Shown piece after piece: positions 34,576-42,830 of a stretch of DNA of 64,000 bases. Both the position numbers and the translations under genes were made by a program. The notes below the pieces were generated by a model that saw nothing but the letters and a program-made list of their open reading frames with translations, was not told where the DNA came from and did no database searches. Position 1 is the first letter of the stretch. Every line of letters begins with the position of its first letter. Origin of the DNA: G965222335 sp965222335 (lineage in GTDB: Bacteria; Pseudomonadota; Gammaproteobacteria; Pseudomonadales; Halieaceae); assembly GCA_965222335.1 (NCBI GenBank), contig OZ244944.1, positions 1,612,001 through 1,676,000 of the forward strand, written 5' to 3'.

Positions 34576-35829
34576 ATGCACAGTTTCACCTACCAGGAAG
34601 GCGAGCTGTTCGCCGAGGACGTCGCCGCGGCAGACATCGCGCGGGAATTCGGCACGCCCTGTTACGTCTATTCACGGGCTGCCCTCGAGGCAGCCTTTGA
34701 GGAGTACCGCGCTGCCCTGGCGGACTGTCCCCACCTGATCTGCTACGCGGTCAAGGCCAACTCCAATCTCGCGGTGCTGGACATCCTCGCGCGCTGCGGC
34801 TCGGGCTTCGACATCGTCTCGATCGGTGAGCTGGAGCGCGTGGTGGCCGCCGGCGGCGACCCGGCGCGCACCGTGTTCTCCGGTGTCGGCAAGCAGCGCC
34901 ACGAGATGGCTCGCGCCCTGGAGTTGGGTATCCACTGCTTCAACGTCGAATCCGGCGCCGAACTGGAAGTGCTCAATGAAGTCGCGGGGGAATGCGGACA
35001 GCAAGCCCGTATCTCGCTGCGGGTCAATCCCGACGTGGACGCCCGCACCCATCCCTATATCTCCACCGGGCTCAAGGAGAACAAGTTCGGCGTCACCCGG
35101 GAGCGCGCCCTGCAGCTATACCGGCGCGCGGCGGAATTGCCGCACATCGACGTCCAGGGCCTGGACTGCCATATCGGCTCGCAGCTCACCGAGCTGAGCC
35201 CCTTTATCGACGCCCTGCGCCGGCTGCTGGTACTGGTAGACCAGCTGCAGGAGGAAGGCATCACCCTGCGCCACCTGGACCTCGGCGGCGGGCTGGGGGT
35301 GCGCTATCGTCACGAGGAACCCCCCTCGGTGAGCAGTTACGTGGCCGCGATCCGCGCCGAGCTCGGCGAGCGCGAGCTGCAACTGATCCTGGAGCCCGGC
35401 CGCTCGATTGCGGCCAACGCCGGCATCCTCCTGACCCGGGTCGAGTACACCAAGCACACCCCCGAGCACAATTTTGCCCTGGTGGACGCCGCCATGAACG
35501 ACATGATCAGGCCGGCTCTGTACCAGGCCTGGCTCGACATCCAGCCGGTACACCAGCGGGCGGACCGGAGCAGCGCGGTGTGGGATATCGTGGGCCCGGT
35601 ATGCGAGACCGCGGACTTCCTGGGCAAGGAGCGGGAGCTGGCGCTGGAGCCGGGCGACCTGCTGGCGCTGTTCGGCGCCGGCGCCTACGGCTTTGTGATG
35701 AGCTCCAACTACAACACCCGCGGCCGCGCCGCCGAGGTGATCGTGGACGGCGGCCGTCTGCACCTCGCCCGCGAGCGCGAGTCCGTCGCCGACCTGCTCC
35801 GGCTCGAACACACCCTGCCGCGAGACTGA
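34576..35829 (+). CDS. lysA: Diaminopimelate decarboxylase
   Basis: A 417-residue PLP enzyme, the last step of lysine synthesis. The PLP lysine lies in ICYAVKANSN, the glycine-rich phosphate loop in LDLGGGLGV, and EPGRSIAANAG and the C-terminal LFGAGAYGFVMSSNYN are typical active-site segments. It lies between lptM and dapF, so the last two enzymes of the DAP/lysine route are adjacent. Confidence 0.96.
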   Translation: MHSFTYQEGELFAEDVAAADIAREFGTPCYVYSRAALEAAFEEYRAALADCPHLICYAVKANSNLAVLDILARCGSGFDIVSIGELERVVAAGGDPARTVFSGVGKQRHEMARALELGIHCFNVESGAELEVLNEVAGECGQQARISLRVNPDVDARTHPYISTGLKENKFGVTRERALQLYRRAAELPHIDVQGLDCHIGSQLTELSPFIDALRRLLVLVDQLQEEGITLRHLDLGGGLGVRYRHEEPPSVSSYVAAIRAELGERELQLILEPGRSIAANAGILLTRVEYTKHTPEHNFALVDAAMNDMIRPALYQAWLDIQPVHQRADRSSAVWDIVGPVCETADFLGKERELALEPGDLLALFGAGAYGFVMSSNYNTRGRAAEVIVDGGRLHLARERESVADLLRLEHTLPRD

Positions 35830-35838
35830 GCGCCCCCC

Positions 35839-36669
35839 ATGCTGCTGAAGTTCACCAAGATGCACGGCACGGGTAATGACTTCGTGGTCATCGACCTGGT
35901 CACCCAGAAGGCGCGCCTGCGGACCCGGGATATCCGCTTTCTTGCCGACCGCCGCTTCGGCGTCGGCTGTGACCAGGTGCTGGTGGTAGAGCCCCCGACC
36001 CGCCCCGACATCGACTTCCGCTACCGCATCTACAATGCCGATGGCGGCGAGGTTGAGCAGTGCGGTAACGGCGCGCGCTGCTTCGCGCGCTTCGTGCGTG
36101 ACAAGAAGCTCACCGGCAAGCGCCATATCCGGGTGGAAACCAGGGCCGGCATCATCACCCTGCGCGCGCGCGACCATCACGCGGTGGAGGTGGACATGGG
36201 CGCGCCCGAATTCCTGCCCGAGCGGATTCCGTTCCGGGCGGCGCAGCGCGCGCCCGCCTATACCCTGGACCTGCCCGACGGCGCCGTTGAAATCGGCGCA
36301 CTGTCCATGGGCAACCCCCACGCCGTGCTGCGCGTCGACGACGTGGATACGGCGGACGTGGCCCGCCTGGGTCCGATCATTGAAAACCACCCGGACTTTC
36401 CCGAGCGGGTGAATGCGGGGTTCCTGCAGGTGGTGGCACCCGACGAGGCCCGCTTGCGCGTATTTGAGCGGGGCGTGGGCGAAACCCTTGCCTGCGGCAC
36501 CGGCGCCTGCGCGGCGGTGGTTTACGGCCACAGCCGCGGCTGGTTCGGGGAAACCGTGACAGTTCACGTGCCCGGGGGTAAGCTTTCCCTGAGCTGGGCC
36601 GGAGAAGGCCACAGCGTCCTCATGACCGGCCCCACGGCCTCGGTGTATGAGGGCTCGATAAAACTTTGA
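35839..36669 (+). CDS. dapF: Diaminopimelate epimerase
   Basis: A 276-residue cofactor-independent epimerase making meso-diaminopimelate for peptidoglycan and lysine. The two catalytic cysteines are visible in QCGNGARC and ACGTGAC. It starts MLLKFTKMHGTGNDF, 9 bases after lysA. Confidence 0.97.
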   Translation: MLLKFTKMHGTGNDFVVIDLVTQKARLRTRDIRFLADRRFGVGCDQVLVVEPPTRPDIDFRYRIYNADGGEVEQCGNGARCFARFVRDKKLTGKRHIRVETRAGIITLRARDHHAVEVDMGAPEFLPERIPFRAAQRAPAYTLDLPDGAVEIGALSMGNPHAVLRVDDVDTADVARLGPIIENHPDFPERVNAGFLQVVAPDEARLRVFERGVGETLACGTGACAAVVYGHSRGWFGETVTVHVPGGKLSLSWAGEGHSVLMTGPTASVYEGSIKL

Positions 36670-36706
36670 CGCGACAGCGCGAAGACCAACCGGGGAGATG
36701 AAGTCT

Positions 36707-37417
36707 ATGCCAGGCAGCCAGGATGCAGTCGCCGCTGATGAGCTCAGCAAACTGGACGACGACACCGTCCGTGAGTACCTGAAGAACCACAACGACTTCC
36801 TGCAGCGCAACCCGGACATGCTGGATTTCCTGCACGTCTCCCACGCCTCCGGGAGCGCGGTGTCGCTGGTGGAAAAGCAGGTCGCCGTGCTGCGCGAGCG
36901 CAACACCGAAATGCGGCACCGGCTGAATGCCCTCACCGCCAACGCCCGCGAGAATGACAAGCTGTACGAGCGCACCCGCCGGCTGGTGCTGCGCCTGCTG
37001 GAGGCGAGCACTGAGCGCGAGCTCTGCCAGTACTTCCTGGACAGCATGCGCGACGAATTCGCGGTGGAGCACGCCAGCGTCATCCTCCACGGCGACCCGG
37101 CAGACAGCAAGAACGCCCTGCGCTACGAGACCCCTGAACGGATCAAACTGGAAATCGGTGGCCTGCTGAAGGGGCGCAAGCCCCTGTGCGGTGTGCTGCG
37201 CGAGGAGGAACTCAAGTTCCTGTTTCCGGGCGCCAGGGAACTGGGCTCCGCCGCGGTGATGCCCCTGGAGGGGCCCGCGGATAAACTGGGCGTCATCGCC
37301 GTGGGCAGTTCGGATGCGGACCGCTACTACACCGGCATGGGCACATTGTTCCTGACCCATATTGCCGACGTGCTGGTACGGCTGCTGCTGCGCAAGCCCG
37401 CAGACAGTTCCGGCTGA
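36707..37417 (+). CDS. DUF484 (GAF-like) protein
   Basis: A 236-residue protein of the DUF484 family. An N-terminal helical part (VREYLKNHNDFLQRNPDMLDFL) and a coiled coil (VEKQVAVLRERNTEMRHRLN) lead into a GAF-like domain (about residues 90-230). The gene is found between dapF and xerC in many gammaproteobacteria; function is unknown. The ATG at 36707 was chosen because GGGGAG lies 9 bases upstream, while the ATG at 36698 directly touches that site. Confidence 0.87.
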   Translation: MPGSQDAVAADELSKLDDDTVREYLKNHNDFLQRNPDMLDFLHVSHASGSAVSLVEKQVAVLRERNTEMRHRLNALTANARENDKLYERTRRLVLRLLEASTERELCQYFLDSMRDEFAVEHASVILHGDPADSKNALRYETPERIKLEIGGLLKGRKPLCGVLREEELKFLFPGARELGSAAVMPLEGPADKLGVIAVGSSDADRYYTGMGTLFLTHIADVLVRLLLRKPADSSG

Positions 37418-37422
37418 GCCCC

Positions 37423-38346
37423 TTGCAGGCCGCTGCCGACGCCAGTATCGAGCGTTTCCTGGACTACCTCCGGGACGTTCGGCAGCTCTCTCCCCACACC
37501 CTGGACGCCTACCGCCGCGACCTGGCGGGTTTGCAGCGCTGGTGCAAAGCCCAGGACGCCGCCGCACCCCCCGACCTGCTGGAGGCGGATATCCGCCGCT
37601 GGGTCAGCAGCCTGCACCGGCGTGGCCTGGCCGGCAGCAGCATCCAGCGCTCGCTCTCCGCGGCGCGCGCCTACTACGACTTCCTGGGCCGCAGTAGTGG
37701 TAAACCGCGCAATCCTGCGGCGGCCGTGCAGGCACCCCGCTCCCCGCGCCGGCTGCCCCGCACGCTGGATGTGGACCAGGTCAGCCAGCTGCTGGACGGC
37801 GGTGAGGACTCGGTGCTCGAGCTGCGCGACCAGGCCATGGCCGAGCTCCTGTACTCCTCGGGCCTGCGACTCGCCGAGCTGGTCGCGGTCAACCGCGACG
37901 ATATCGCCCCGGGGGAGGGCCTGATCACGGTCACCGGCAAGGGCAGCAAGACCCGCACCGTGCCGGTGGGCGCCGTGGCCACCGCCGCGATCCAGCGCTG
38001 GCTGGCAGTGCGCCCGGCCGCCGCCGGCGACGCCGACAGTGCCCGGGCGATGTTTACCAGCCGTCAGGGCCGGCGCATCAGCGTACGCAGCGTACAGCAG
38101 CGCCTGCGCCACCGGGGTCGCCGCCGCGGCATGCCCCAGGACGTGCACCCGCACATGCTGCGTCACTCCTTCGCCAGCCATATGCTGGAATCCTCGGGGG
38201 ATTTGCGCGCGGTACAAGAGCTGCTGGGACACGCCAATATCGCCACTACCCAGATTTACACCCACCTCGACTTCCAGCACCTGGCCAAGGTGTATGACGC
38301 CGCCCATCCCCGGGCGCGCAGGCGGGACAGCGAAGACAAGGACTGA
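37423..38346 (+). CDS. xerC: Tyrosine recombinase XerC
   Basis: A 307-residue tyrosine recombinase that, with XerD, resolves chromosome dimers at dif. The core-binding domain (IERFLDYLRDVRQLSPHTLDAYRRDL) is followed by the catalytic domain with Arg in YSSGLRLAEL, Lys in KGSKTRTVPV, HMLRHSFASH (His-x-x-Arg), the second His in LLGHANI and the nucleophile Tyr in TQIYTHL. The start appears to be TTG, 5 bases after the DUF484 stop. Genomic position in dapF-DUF484-xerC-HAD is conserved, so this is the housekeeping enzyme, not a mobile integrase. Confidence 0.95.
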   Translation: MQAAADASIERFLDYLRDVRQLSPHTLDAYRRDLAGLQRWCKAQDAAAPPDLLEADIRRWVSSLHRRGLAGSSIQRSLSAARAYYDFLGRSSGKPRNPAAAVQAPRSPRRLPRTLDVDQVSQLLDGGEDSVLELRDQAMAELLYSSGLRLAELVAVNRDDIAPGEGLITVTGKGSKTRTVPVGAVATAAIQRWLAVRPAAAGDADSARAMFTSRQGRRISVRSVQQRLRHRGRRRGMPQDVHPHMLRHSFASHMLESSGDLRAVQELLGHANIATTQIYTHLDFQHLAKVYDAAHPRARRRDSEDKD

Positions 38347-38362
38347 CAGAGGCGCCCCAAGC

Positions 38363-39088
38363 ATGAGCATCGAGGTGATCACCTTCGACCTGGATAACAC
38401 GCTCTGGGACGTGGAGCCGGCGCTGCTCAAGGCGGAGGACGCCCAGCGCGACTGGCTGCTGACGCACCGGCCCGGGGCAATCGAGCGCCACGACCACGAG
38501 AGCCTGTGGGAATTCAAGAAATCGGTCTTCCGGCGCCATCCGCAACTCGCCCACCATGTCAGCCAGATGCGTATCCGCATGCTGCACGAGTTGCAGCGCG
38601 AGGCCGGCTACAGCGAAGCCGAGTCACGCGAGGGCGCTGAAGCCGCCTTCAGGGCCTTCCTGGAAGTCCGTCACGCGGTGGTACTCTACGAAGAGGCCCT
38701 CGACGTCCTGCAGACACTGGCCGGGCGCTACCGCCTGGGCGCGCTCACCAACGGCAATGCCGACATCTACAAGACCGACGCCGCGGAATACTTTGACTTT
38801 GCCTTCCTCGCCGAGGAGGTGGGCGCCAGCAAGCCCGCGCCGGACATGTTCGAAGCCGCCCTGCGCCTGACGGGTGTCGACGCCGGCAACATCGTCCATG
38901 TGGGTGACAATCCGGAGCACGATATCCAGGGTGCCCAGGCCGTGGGGATGCGTACCGTGTGGATGAACCCCGCGGGCCAGCCCTGGCCGGGAGAGCGCCC
39001 CGCTGACCGGATCATCACCAACCTGCGCGAGCTGCCCGATGCGGTCGCCGGGATTGCTGCCGATATTCGGGCCAATGTGGCGCCCTAG
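38363..39088 (+). CDS. HAD-family phosphatase, YigB-like
   Basis: A 241-residue HAD-superfamily hydrolase. Motif I is FDLDNTLWD, motif II is LTNGNAD, and motifs III/IV are SKPAPDMF and HVGDNPEHD. It follows xerC as YigB does in E. coli, where it dephosphorylates FMN in riboflavin metabolism; activity here is inferred from position. Sixteen bases separate it from xerC. Confidence 0.88.
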   Translation: MSIEVITFDLDNTLWDVEPALLKAEDAQRDWLLTHRPGAIERHDHESLWEFKKSVFRRHPQLAHHVSQMRIRMLHELQREAGYSEAESREGAEAAFRAFLEVRHAVVLYEEALDVLQTLAGRYRLGALTNGNADIYKTDAAEYFDFAFLAEEVGASKPAPDMFEAALRLTGVDAGNIVHVGDNPEHDIQGAQAVGMRTVWMNPAGQPWPGERPADRIITNLRELPDAVAGIAADIRANVAP

Positions 39089-39149
39089 GCGCCAGGTGGC
39101 AGGTTCCGTCGGGCCAGCCGGCGGCTGACCCCGCCAGTGGCGAGCGCTG

Positions 39150-39488
39150 CTAAATCGCGGCCTCGCCCTGCTCCCCGGTGCGAATCCGCGTGACCTGTTC
39201 CAGGTTGGACACAAAGATCTTGCCGTCCCCGATCTTGCCGGTGTTCGCCGCGTTGATCACCGCCTCAATCGTGGAATCCAGCTGGTGCTCGCTCACCGCG
39301 ATTTCCAGCTTCACCTTGGGCAGGAAATCCACCACGTACTCTGCACCCCGGTACAGCTCGGTGTGGCCGCGCTGACGCCCGAAGCCCTTCACCTCCGTCA
39401 CCGTAATGCCCTGGATGCCGATCTCGGACAGCGCCGCACGCACGTCGTCCATCTTGAAGGGTTTGATGATCGCAGTTACCAGTTTCAT
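39150..39488 (-). CDS. PII signal protein (GlnB/GlnK), second copy
   Basis: A 112-residue PII trimer subunit. The T-loop GHTELYRGAEYVVDFLPK contains Tyr51, the uridylylation site, and the C-loop ends TRIRTGEQGEAAI. It senses 2-oxoglutarate, ATP/ADP and glutamine status and binds Amt or GlnD/NtrB partners. It differs from the other copy at 41101-41439 mainly in the segment after the T-loop (LEIAVSEHQLDST versus a GAGGVDQT-type sequence). It lies downstream of amt but beyond a strong terminator, so it needs its own promoter. The frame could extend upstream, but MKLVTAIIKPFK is the true start. Confidence 0.93.
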   Translation of the reverse strand: MKLVTAIIKPFKMDDVRAALSEIGIQGITVTEVKGFGRQRGHTELYRGAEYVVDFLPKVKLEIAVSEHQLDSTIEAVINAANTGKIGDGKIFVSNLEQVTRIRTGEQGEAAI

Positions 39489-39674
39489 GGTGGGGCCTCT
39501 GTTTCGTTGCGGTGTATTTATAGTATGGAGGGCTTGGGGGATATGGCAAGGGGGGACAATCACCTTGCGGAGTCAATCACACCAGTTCGCTACCGGCTGG
39601 AAGCCGTTGTTCTTTTAATGGCGTCAATCGACCAGCTCGCTCACGGCATTCAATGTTTAAGGCTACAGGCAGTG

Positions 39675-39733
39675 ATCCATGGCAACGTCCCTGCCGCCAT
39701 CCATGGCTCTCGGGACGTACCGTCCATCCATGG
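39675..39733. repeat. Three ATCCATGG palindromes between PII gene and amt
   Basis: The palindrome ATCCATGG occurs at 39675-39682, 39699-39706 and 39726-39733, the last inside GTCCATCCATGGAC. Similar CATCCATG and CCATGGACGG motifs are found in the elements near 58 kb, so this may be a degenerate relative. The rest of the 304-base spacer (39489-39792) holds the amt terminator and, next to the PII gene, a TATAAA-like box that may be its promoter. Confidence 0.35.
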
Positions 39734-39735
39734 AC

Positions 39736-39763
39736 ATAAAAAAGGGGGGCCGGAGGCCCCCCA
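39736..39763 (-). terminator. Intrinsic terminator of the porin-glnK-amt unit
   Basis: On the minus strand GGGGGGCCTCCGGCCCCCC folds into a GC-only hairpin followed by a run of T (complement of AAAAAAA at 39737-39743). It lies about 30 bases after the amt stop codon and separates amt from the second PII gene. Confidence 0.88.
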
Positions 39764-39792
39764 AACACGCATCCGAAAATGCGCCCGCAAGC

Positions 39793-41064
39793 TTATTTGG
39801 CGGAAACGAACTCCGGGTAGGCCTCGAGGCCACACTCGGACAGGTCCACGCCTTCGTACTCTTCCTCTTCGCTGACGCGCAGGCCGATGACCATCTTGAT
39901 CACGAACCAGGCTATCAGGCTGGTGATGAACACCCAGCCGAAGATCACCAGGGTGCCGATGAGCTGACCCATGAAGGTCGCGTCGGCGTCTGACAGGAGC
40001 ACCGCGAAGATACCCCAGATGCCGACCACGCCGTGCACCGAGATCGCGCCCACCGGGTCGTCAATCTTGATCTTGTCCAGGAACACGATGCTCATTACCA
40101 CGATCAGGCCACCGATACCGCCGATGATGGTTGCCAGCAGCGGCGAGGGATCCGCCGGCTCTGCCGTAATCGCGACCAGGCCTGCCAGGGCACCGTTCAG
40201 GGCCATGGTGAGATCGGCCTTGCCGAACAGGATGCGCGCCAGCAGCAGGGCGGCGATCAGGCCACCGGCGGCGGCGGCGTTGGTGTTCAGGAACACGTTG
40301 GCCACTTCGTTGGCGACTGAAATGCCGCCGAGCTTGAGCGTGGAACCGCCGTTAAAGCCGAACCAGCCCATCCACAGGATGAAAGTACCCAGGGTCGCCA
40401 GCGGCATATTGGCGCCGGGGATGGCGTTCACGCTGCCGTCCGCCTTGTACTTGCCTTTACGCGCGCCCAGCAGGATCACCCCGGCCAGGGCTGCCGCAGC
40501 ACCCGCCATGTGCACAATACCGGAGCCGGCGTAGTCGCTGTAGCTCAGGGCACCGATAAACGGTACTTCATCACCGTTCCAGGTCCAGCTGCCCTGGATC
40601 GGGTAGATGAAACCGGTCATGATCACGGCGAAGGCCAGGAAGGCCCACAACTTCATCCGCTCGGCAACGGCACCGGAGACAATGGACATCGCGGTCGCCA
40701 CGAATACCACCTGGAAGAAGAAGTCAGAGGCACCCGCGTACTCACCCATGTCGGAGAAGCCCGCTTCCCTGGAGGCGTCCAGCACGGCGGCAATCGCCGC
40801 ATCGTCCATCTGCGCCACGGTGGTGACACCGGACAGGAAGAAGCCACCGTCGTACATGAACTGGTAGCCGCAGACCAGGTACATGGTCGAGGCGATCGCA
40901 AACAGGGCCACGTTCTTGGTCAGGATTTCAGTGGTGTTCTTGGCCCTGACCAGGCCAGCCTCCAGCATCGAGAAGCCGGCGGCCATCCACATAACCAACG
41001 CACCGCACACCAGGAAATAGAAGGTGTCCATTGCGTACTGTAACTCGAAAATATTGTTTTCCAT
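39793..41064 (-). CDS. amt: Ammonium transporter Amt
   Basis: A 423-residue inner-membrane channel with about eleven helices that conducts ammonium/ammonia. Typical segments include FFLQVVF-type helix 3, the DYAGSGIVHMAGAAAALAG signature with the first pore His, VHGVVGIWG with the second pore region, and the FNGGSTL loop. There is no cleavable signal peptide. It follows glnK after 36 bases; GlnK normally docks on Amt to block it in ammonium excess. A strong terminator ends the unit. Confidence 0.95.
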   Translation of the reverse strand: MENNIFELQYAMDTFYFLVCGALVMWMAAGFSMLEAGLVRAKNTTEILTKNVALFAIASTMYLVCGYQFMYDGGFFLSGVTTVAQMDDAAIAAVLDASREAGFSDMGEYAGASDFFFQVVFVATAMSIVSGAVAERMKLWAFLAFAVIMTGFIYPIQGSWTWNGDEVPFIGALSYSDYAGSGIVHMAGAAAALAGVILLGARKGKYKADGSVNAIPGANMPLATLGTFILWMGWFGFNGGSTLKLGGISVANEVANVFLNTNAAAAGGLIAALLLARILFGKADLTMALNGALAGLVAITAEPADPSPLLATIIGGIGGLIVVMSIVFLDKIKIDDPVGAISVHGVVGIWGIFAVLLSDADATFMGQLIGTLVIFGWVFITSLIAWFVIKMVIGLRVSEEEEYEGVDLSECGLEAYPEFVSAK

Positions 41065-41100
41065 GGGAAAAAACTCTCTCTATCGTTATTCGGGAAGGGT

Positions 41101-41439
41101 TTAAATGGCTTCTTCGCCAGTTTCACCGGTGCGAATACGAATAACCTGCTCCAGTTCGGAGACAAACACCTTGCCGTCGCCGATCTTGCCGGTATTCGCT
41201 GCTTTGGTGATGGCTTCAATGGTCTGATCGACCCCGCCAGCGCCCACCGCCACCTCGATCTTCACCTTGGGCAGGAAGTCAACGACGTATTCCGCCCCCC
41301 GATAGAGCTCCGTATGCCCCTTTTGTCGACCAAAGCCCTTCACCTCAGTGACCGTGATCCCCTGCACGCCAATTTCCGAGAGGGCCTCACGCACATCGTC
41401 CAACTTGAATGGCTTTACAATCGCCGTGATTAATTTCAT
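41101..41439 (-). CDS. glnK: PII protein GlnK
   Basis: A 112-residue PII protein with Tyr51 in GHTELYRGAEYVVDFLPK and the C-terminal IRIRTGETGEEAI. Position directly before amt marks it as the GlnK that gates the ammonium channel. Upstream on the same strand is a TorF-type porin gene, and the promoter region before that porin carries sigma-54 and NtrC-like sites. Confidence 0.95.
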   Translation of the reverse strand: MKLITAIVKPFKLDDVREALSEIGVQGITVTEVKGFGRQKGHTELYRGAEYVVDFLPKVKIEVAVGAGGVDQTIEAITKAANTGKIGDGKVFVSELEQVIRIRTGETGEEAI

Positions 41440-41459
41440 GAATCTCTCCTGGTATCTGC

Positions 41460-41481
41460 ACGGGCGCCCGCGGGCGCCCGT
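41460..41481. repeat. Perfect 22-bp GC palindrome between porin and glnK
   Basis: The 22 bases are an exact palindrome built from GGGCGCCC units (ACGGGCGCCCG mirrored). It lies between the porin stop codon and glnK and has no T-run after it on the minus strand, so it probably acts as an RNA stabiliser or partial attenuator inside the unit rather than as a full terminator. Confidence 0.7.
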
Positions 41482-41503
41482 CCGCTTGTTTCAGCCTGTT
41501 TCT

Positions 41504-42226
41504 TTACATGCTCTTGGAAACGGTGAATACGAGGCTGTCGTCGCCCCATTCCGTCCCGAACACGTCCTCTTCGTCGAGGTCAGTACCGACGTAGGCGAGG
41601 GTCCAGTCCACCGCCAGGTAAGAGGCGGTCAGGCCGATCGAGTAATCGATGTAGGAATCCTCGTTATTGGAGAGAAAACCGCCATCCTCATCCAGATCGT
41701 TGAAGCCGATGTGGAGGTCCAGGGACAGGTTCTCGGCCAGACCCAGGCTGTAATCGCCGTAGTAGTAGAGGAAATCCCCCGTCTCCCCGTAGTAGTCGTC
41801 GGAGTAGGCGAGGCCCAGGGTGATGTCGGCAAAGGACACGCTGCCGTACAGCTCCTGGTAGTCGCCCTCGGCGCCCTCGTCTCCGGGATAGTCGTAGTAG
41901 AGGTAGCCCACATCGACGCCCACACCGCTTTCGGTCTCCATCGCCCAGCCGGCGTAGTAGTCCAGTTCCAGCGAGCCGTCGAAGCCATCGTTGCTGTCGA
42001 AATCGACGGTTGAGCCCCAGGTGCCGACATACAGGCCGTTCTCGAAGGCCAGATCGAATCCGCCCTGAATGGCGATGTCTTCATTGGACTGGGAAATACC
42101 GCGGAAGCGGTAGTCACTGGTCAGGGCAACATTGGCGCTGATCTCCGGGGCGGCCATCGCGGACGACGAAGCGCCAGCCAACAGGGCAACACCAACAGCG
42201 GCGGGAAGCAGTTTCCTGGTCAACAT
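41504..42226 (-). CDS. TorF-family putative porin
   Basis: A 240-residue outer-membrane protein of the Gcw_chp/TorF family. A signal peptide (LLPAAVGVALLAGASSSAMA) is followed by EISANVALTSDYRFRGISQSN, the family hallmark, and by alternating strands ending in VSKSM. The gene heads the unit with glnK and amt, suggesting it helps nitrogen compounds cross the outer membrane under limitation. Its mature sequence is strongly acidic, with many Asp and Glu in loops. Confidence 0.88.
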   Translation of the reverse strand: MLTRKLLPAAVGVALLAGASSSAMAAPEISANVALTSDYRFRGISQSNEDIAIQGGFDLAFENGLYVGTWGSTVDFDSNDGFDGSLELDYYAGWAMETESGVGVDVGYLYYDYPGDEGAEGDYQELYGSVSFADITLGLAYSDDYYGETGDFLYYYGDYSLGLAENLSLDLHIGFNDLDEDGGFLSNNEDSYIDYSIGLTASYLAVDWTLAYVGTDLDEEDVFGTEWGDDSLVFTVSKSM

Positions 42227-42321
42227 ATTTTATCTCTCCATGGTGAATGTATGTCGGGCTGTTTTGCGTAGCTTGCTGCGTGACGCCCGACACGGTTTTA
42301 CGACTTCTGCAGCGGGTAATT

Positions 42322-42337
42322 TGCACACGCTGTGCCA
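42322..42337 (-). promoter_or_regulatory. Sigma-54 promoter for the porin-glnK-amt unit
   Basis: On the minus strand TGGCACAGCGTGTGCA matches the sigma-54 consensus TGGCAC-N5-TTGCW with GG and GC at the correct distance; one base of the -12 box differs (GTGC for TTGC). It lies about 95 bases before the porin ATG. Two NtrC-like sites sit 90-140 bases upstream, the arrangement expected for nitrogen-regulated activation. Confidence 0.72.
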
Positions 42338-42427
42338 CGATCAGATTTATCGTTTTAATTCATATAGTTATCTATCTTTCGACCCGCTGATGGGCCGTTC
42401 ACGGGCGGACTGTCGCCCCGACCGGGC

Positions 42428-42460
42428 GCACCAACATGATGCACCGCACCTCCGGGGTGC
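42428..42460 (-). promoter_or_regulatory. Two NtrC-like enhancer sites
   Basis: GCAC-N7-GTGC is the NtrC half-site pattern. A perfect match, GCACCTCCGGGGTGC, lies at 42446-42460 and a one-mismatch copy, GCACCAACATGATGC, at 42428-42442. They are about 125 and 140 bases before the predicted sigma-54 start point, the usual enhancer distance. The same 304-base spacer (42227-42530) separates the porin from ubiK on the other strand. Confidence 0.62.
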
Positions 42461-42530
42461 ACTGAAATGCGCTGTGAGGCCGCCGCGATTTGCACTAGAC
42501 TCGGCACGAAGATGACAGCAGGACATCAGC

Positions 42531-42794
42531 ATGGCGCTTAAACCACCACCACTCGGCGACGTGATCCAGCAGGTCATGGGGCCACGCGGCTTCAAACAGG
42601 GGGTCGACCGCAACATGCGTGCGCTGGCGCAGGCCGCCCTGGGCCGCCTCGACGTCGTCAGCCGCGAGGAATTTGATGCCCAGGCAGCGGTGCTCAAACG
42701 CACCCGGGCCAAGGTAGCCGCGCTGGAATCGGAACTCGCGTCCCTGACCAGGGAGCTGGAAGCAATGGAAGCGGCGGACAGGGAGTCGAACTGA
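42531..42794 (+). CDS. ubiK: Ubiquinone biosynthesis accessory factor UbiK
   Basis: An 87-residue protein of the UbiK (YqiC/BMFP) family that assists the late hydroxylation steps of ubiquinone synthesis. The N-terminal amphipathic helix (LGDVIQQVMGPRGFKQGVDRNMRALAQAAL) and the C-terminal coiled coil (KVAALESELASLTRELEAMEA) are both seen. AGGA lies before the ATG. comM follows after 36 bases. Confidence 0.9.
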   Translation: MALKPPPLGDVIQQVMGPRGFKQGVDRNMRALAQAALGRLDVVSREEFDAQAAVLKRTRAKVAALESELASLTRELEAMEAADRESN

Positions 42795-42830
42795 CAACCG
42801 ACAGGACCCGCCAGCGCTCAAGGATGAGCT

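Noticed and set aside
35116..37110. A 664-codon open frame on the minus strand
   Set aside because: It is antisense to lysA, dapF and the DUF484 gene, all with clear catalytic motifs or family segments, and its translation has no recognisable domain.
37423..38346. Phage or island integrase
   Set aside because: The tyrosine recombinase sits in the conserved dapF-DUF484-xerC-HAD order and matches XerC in length and motifs.
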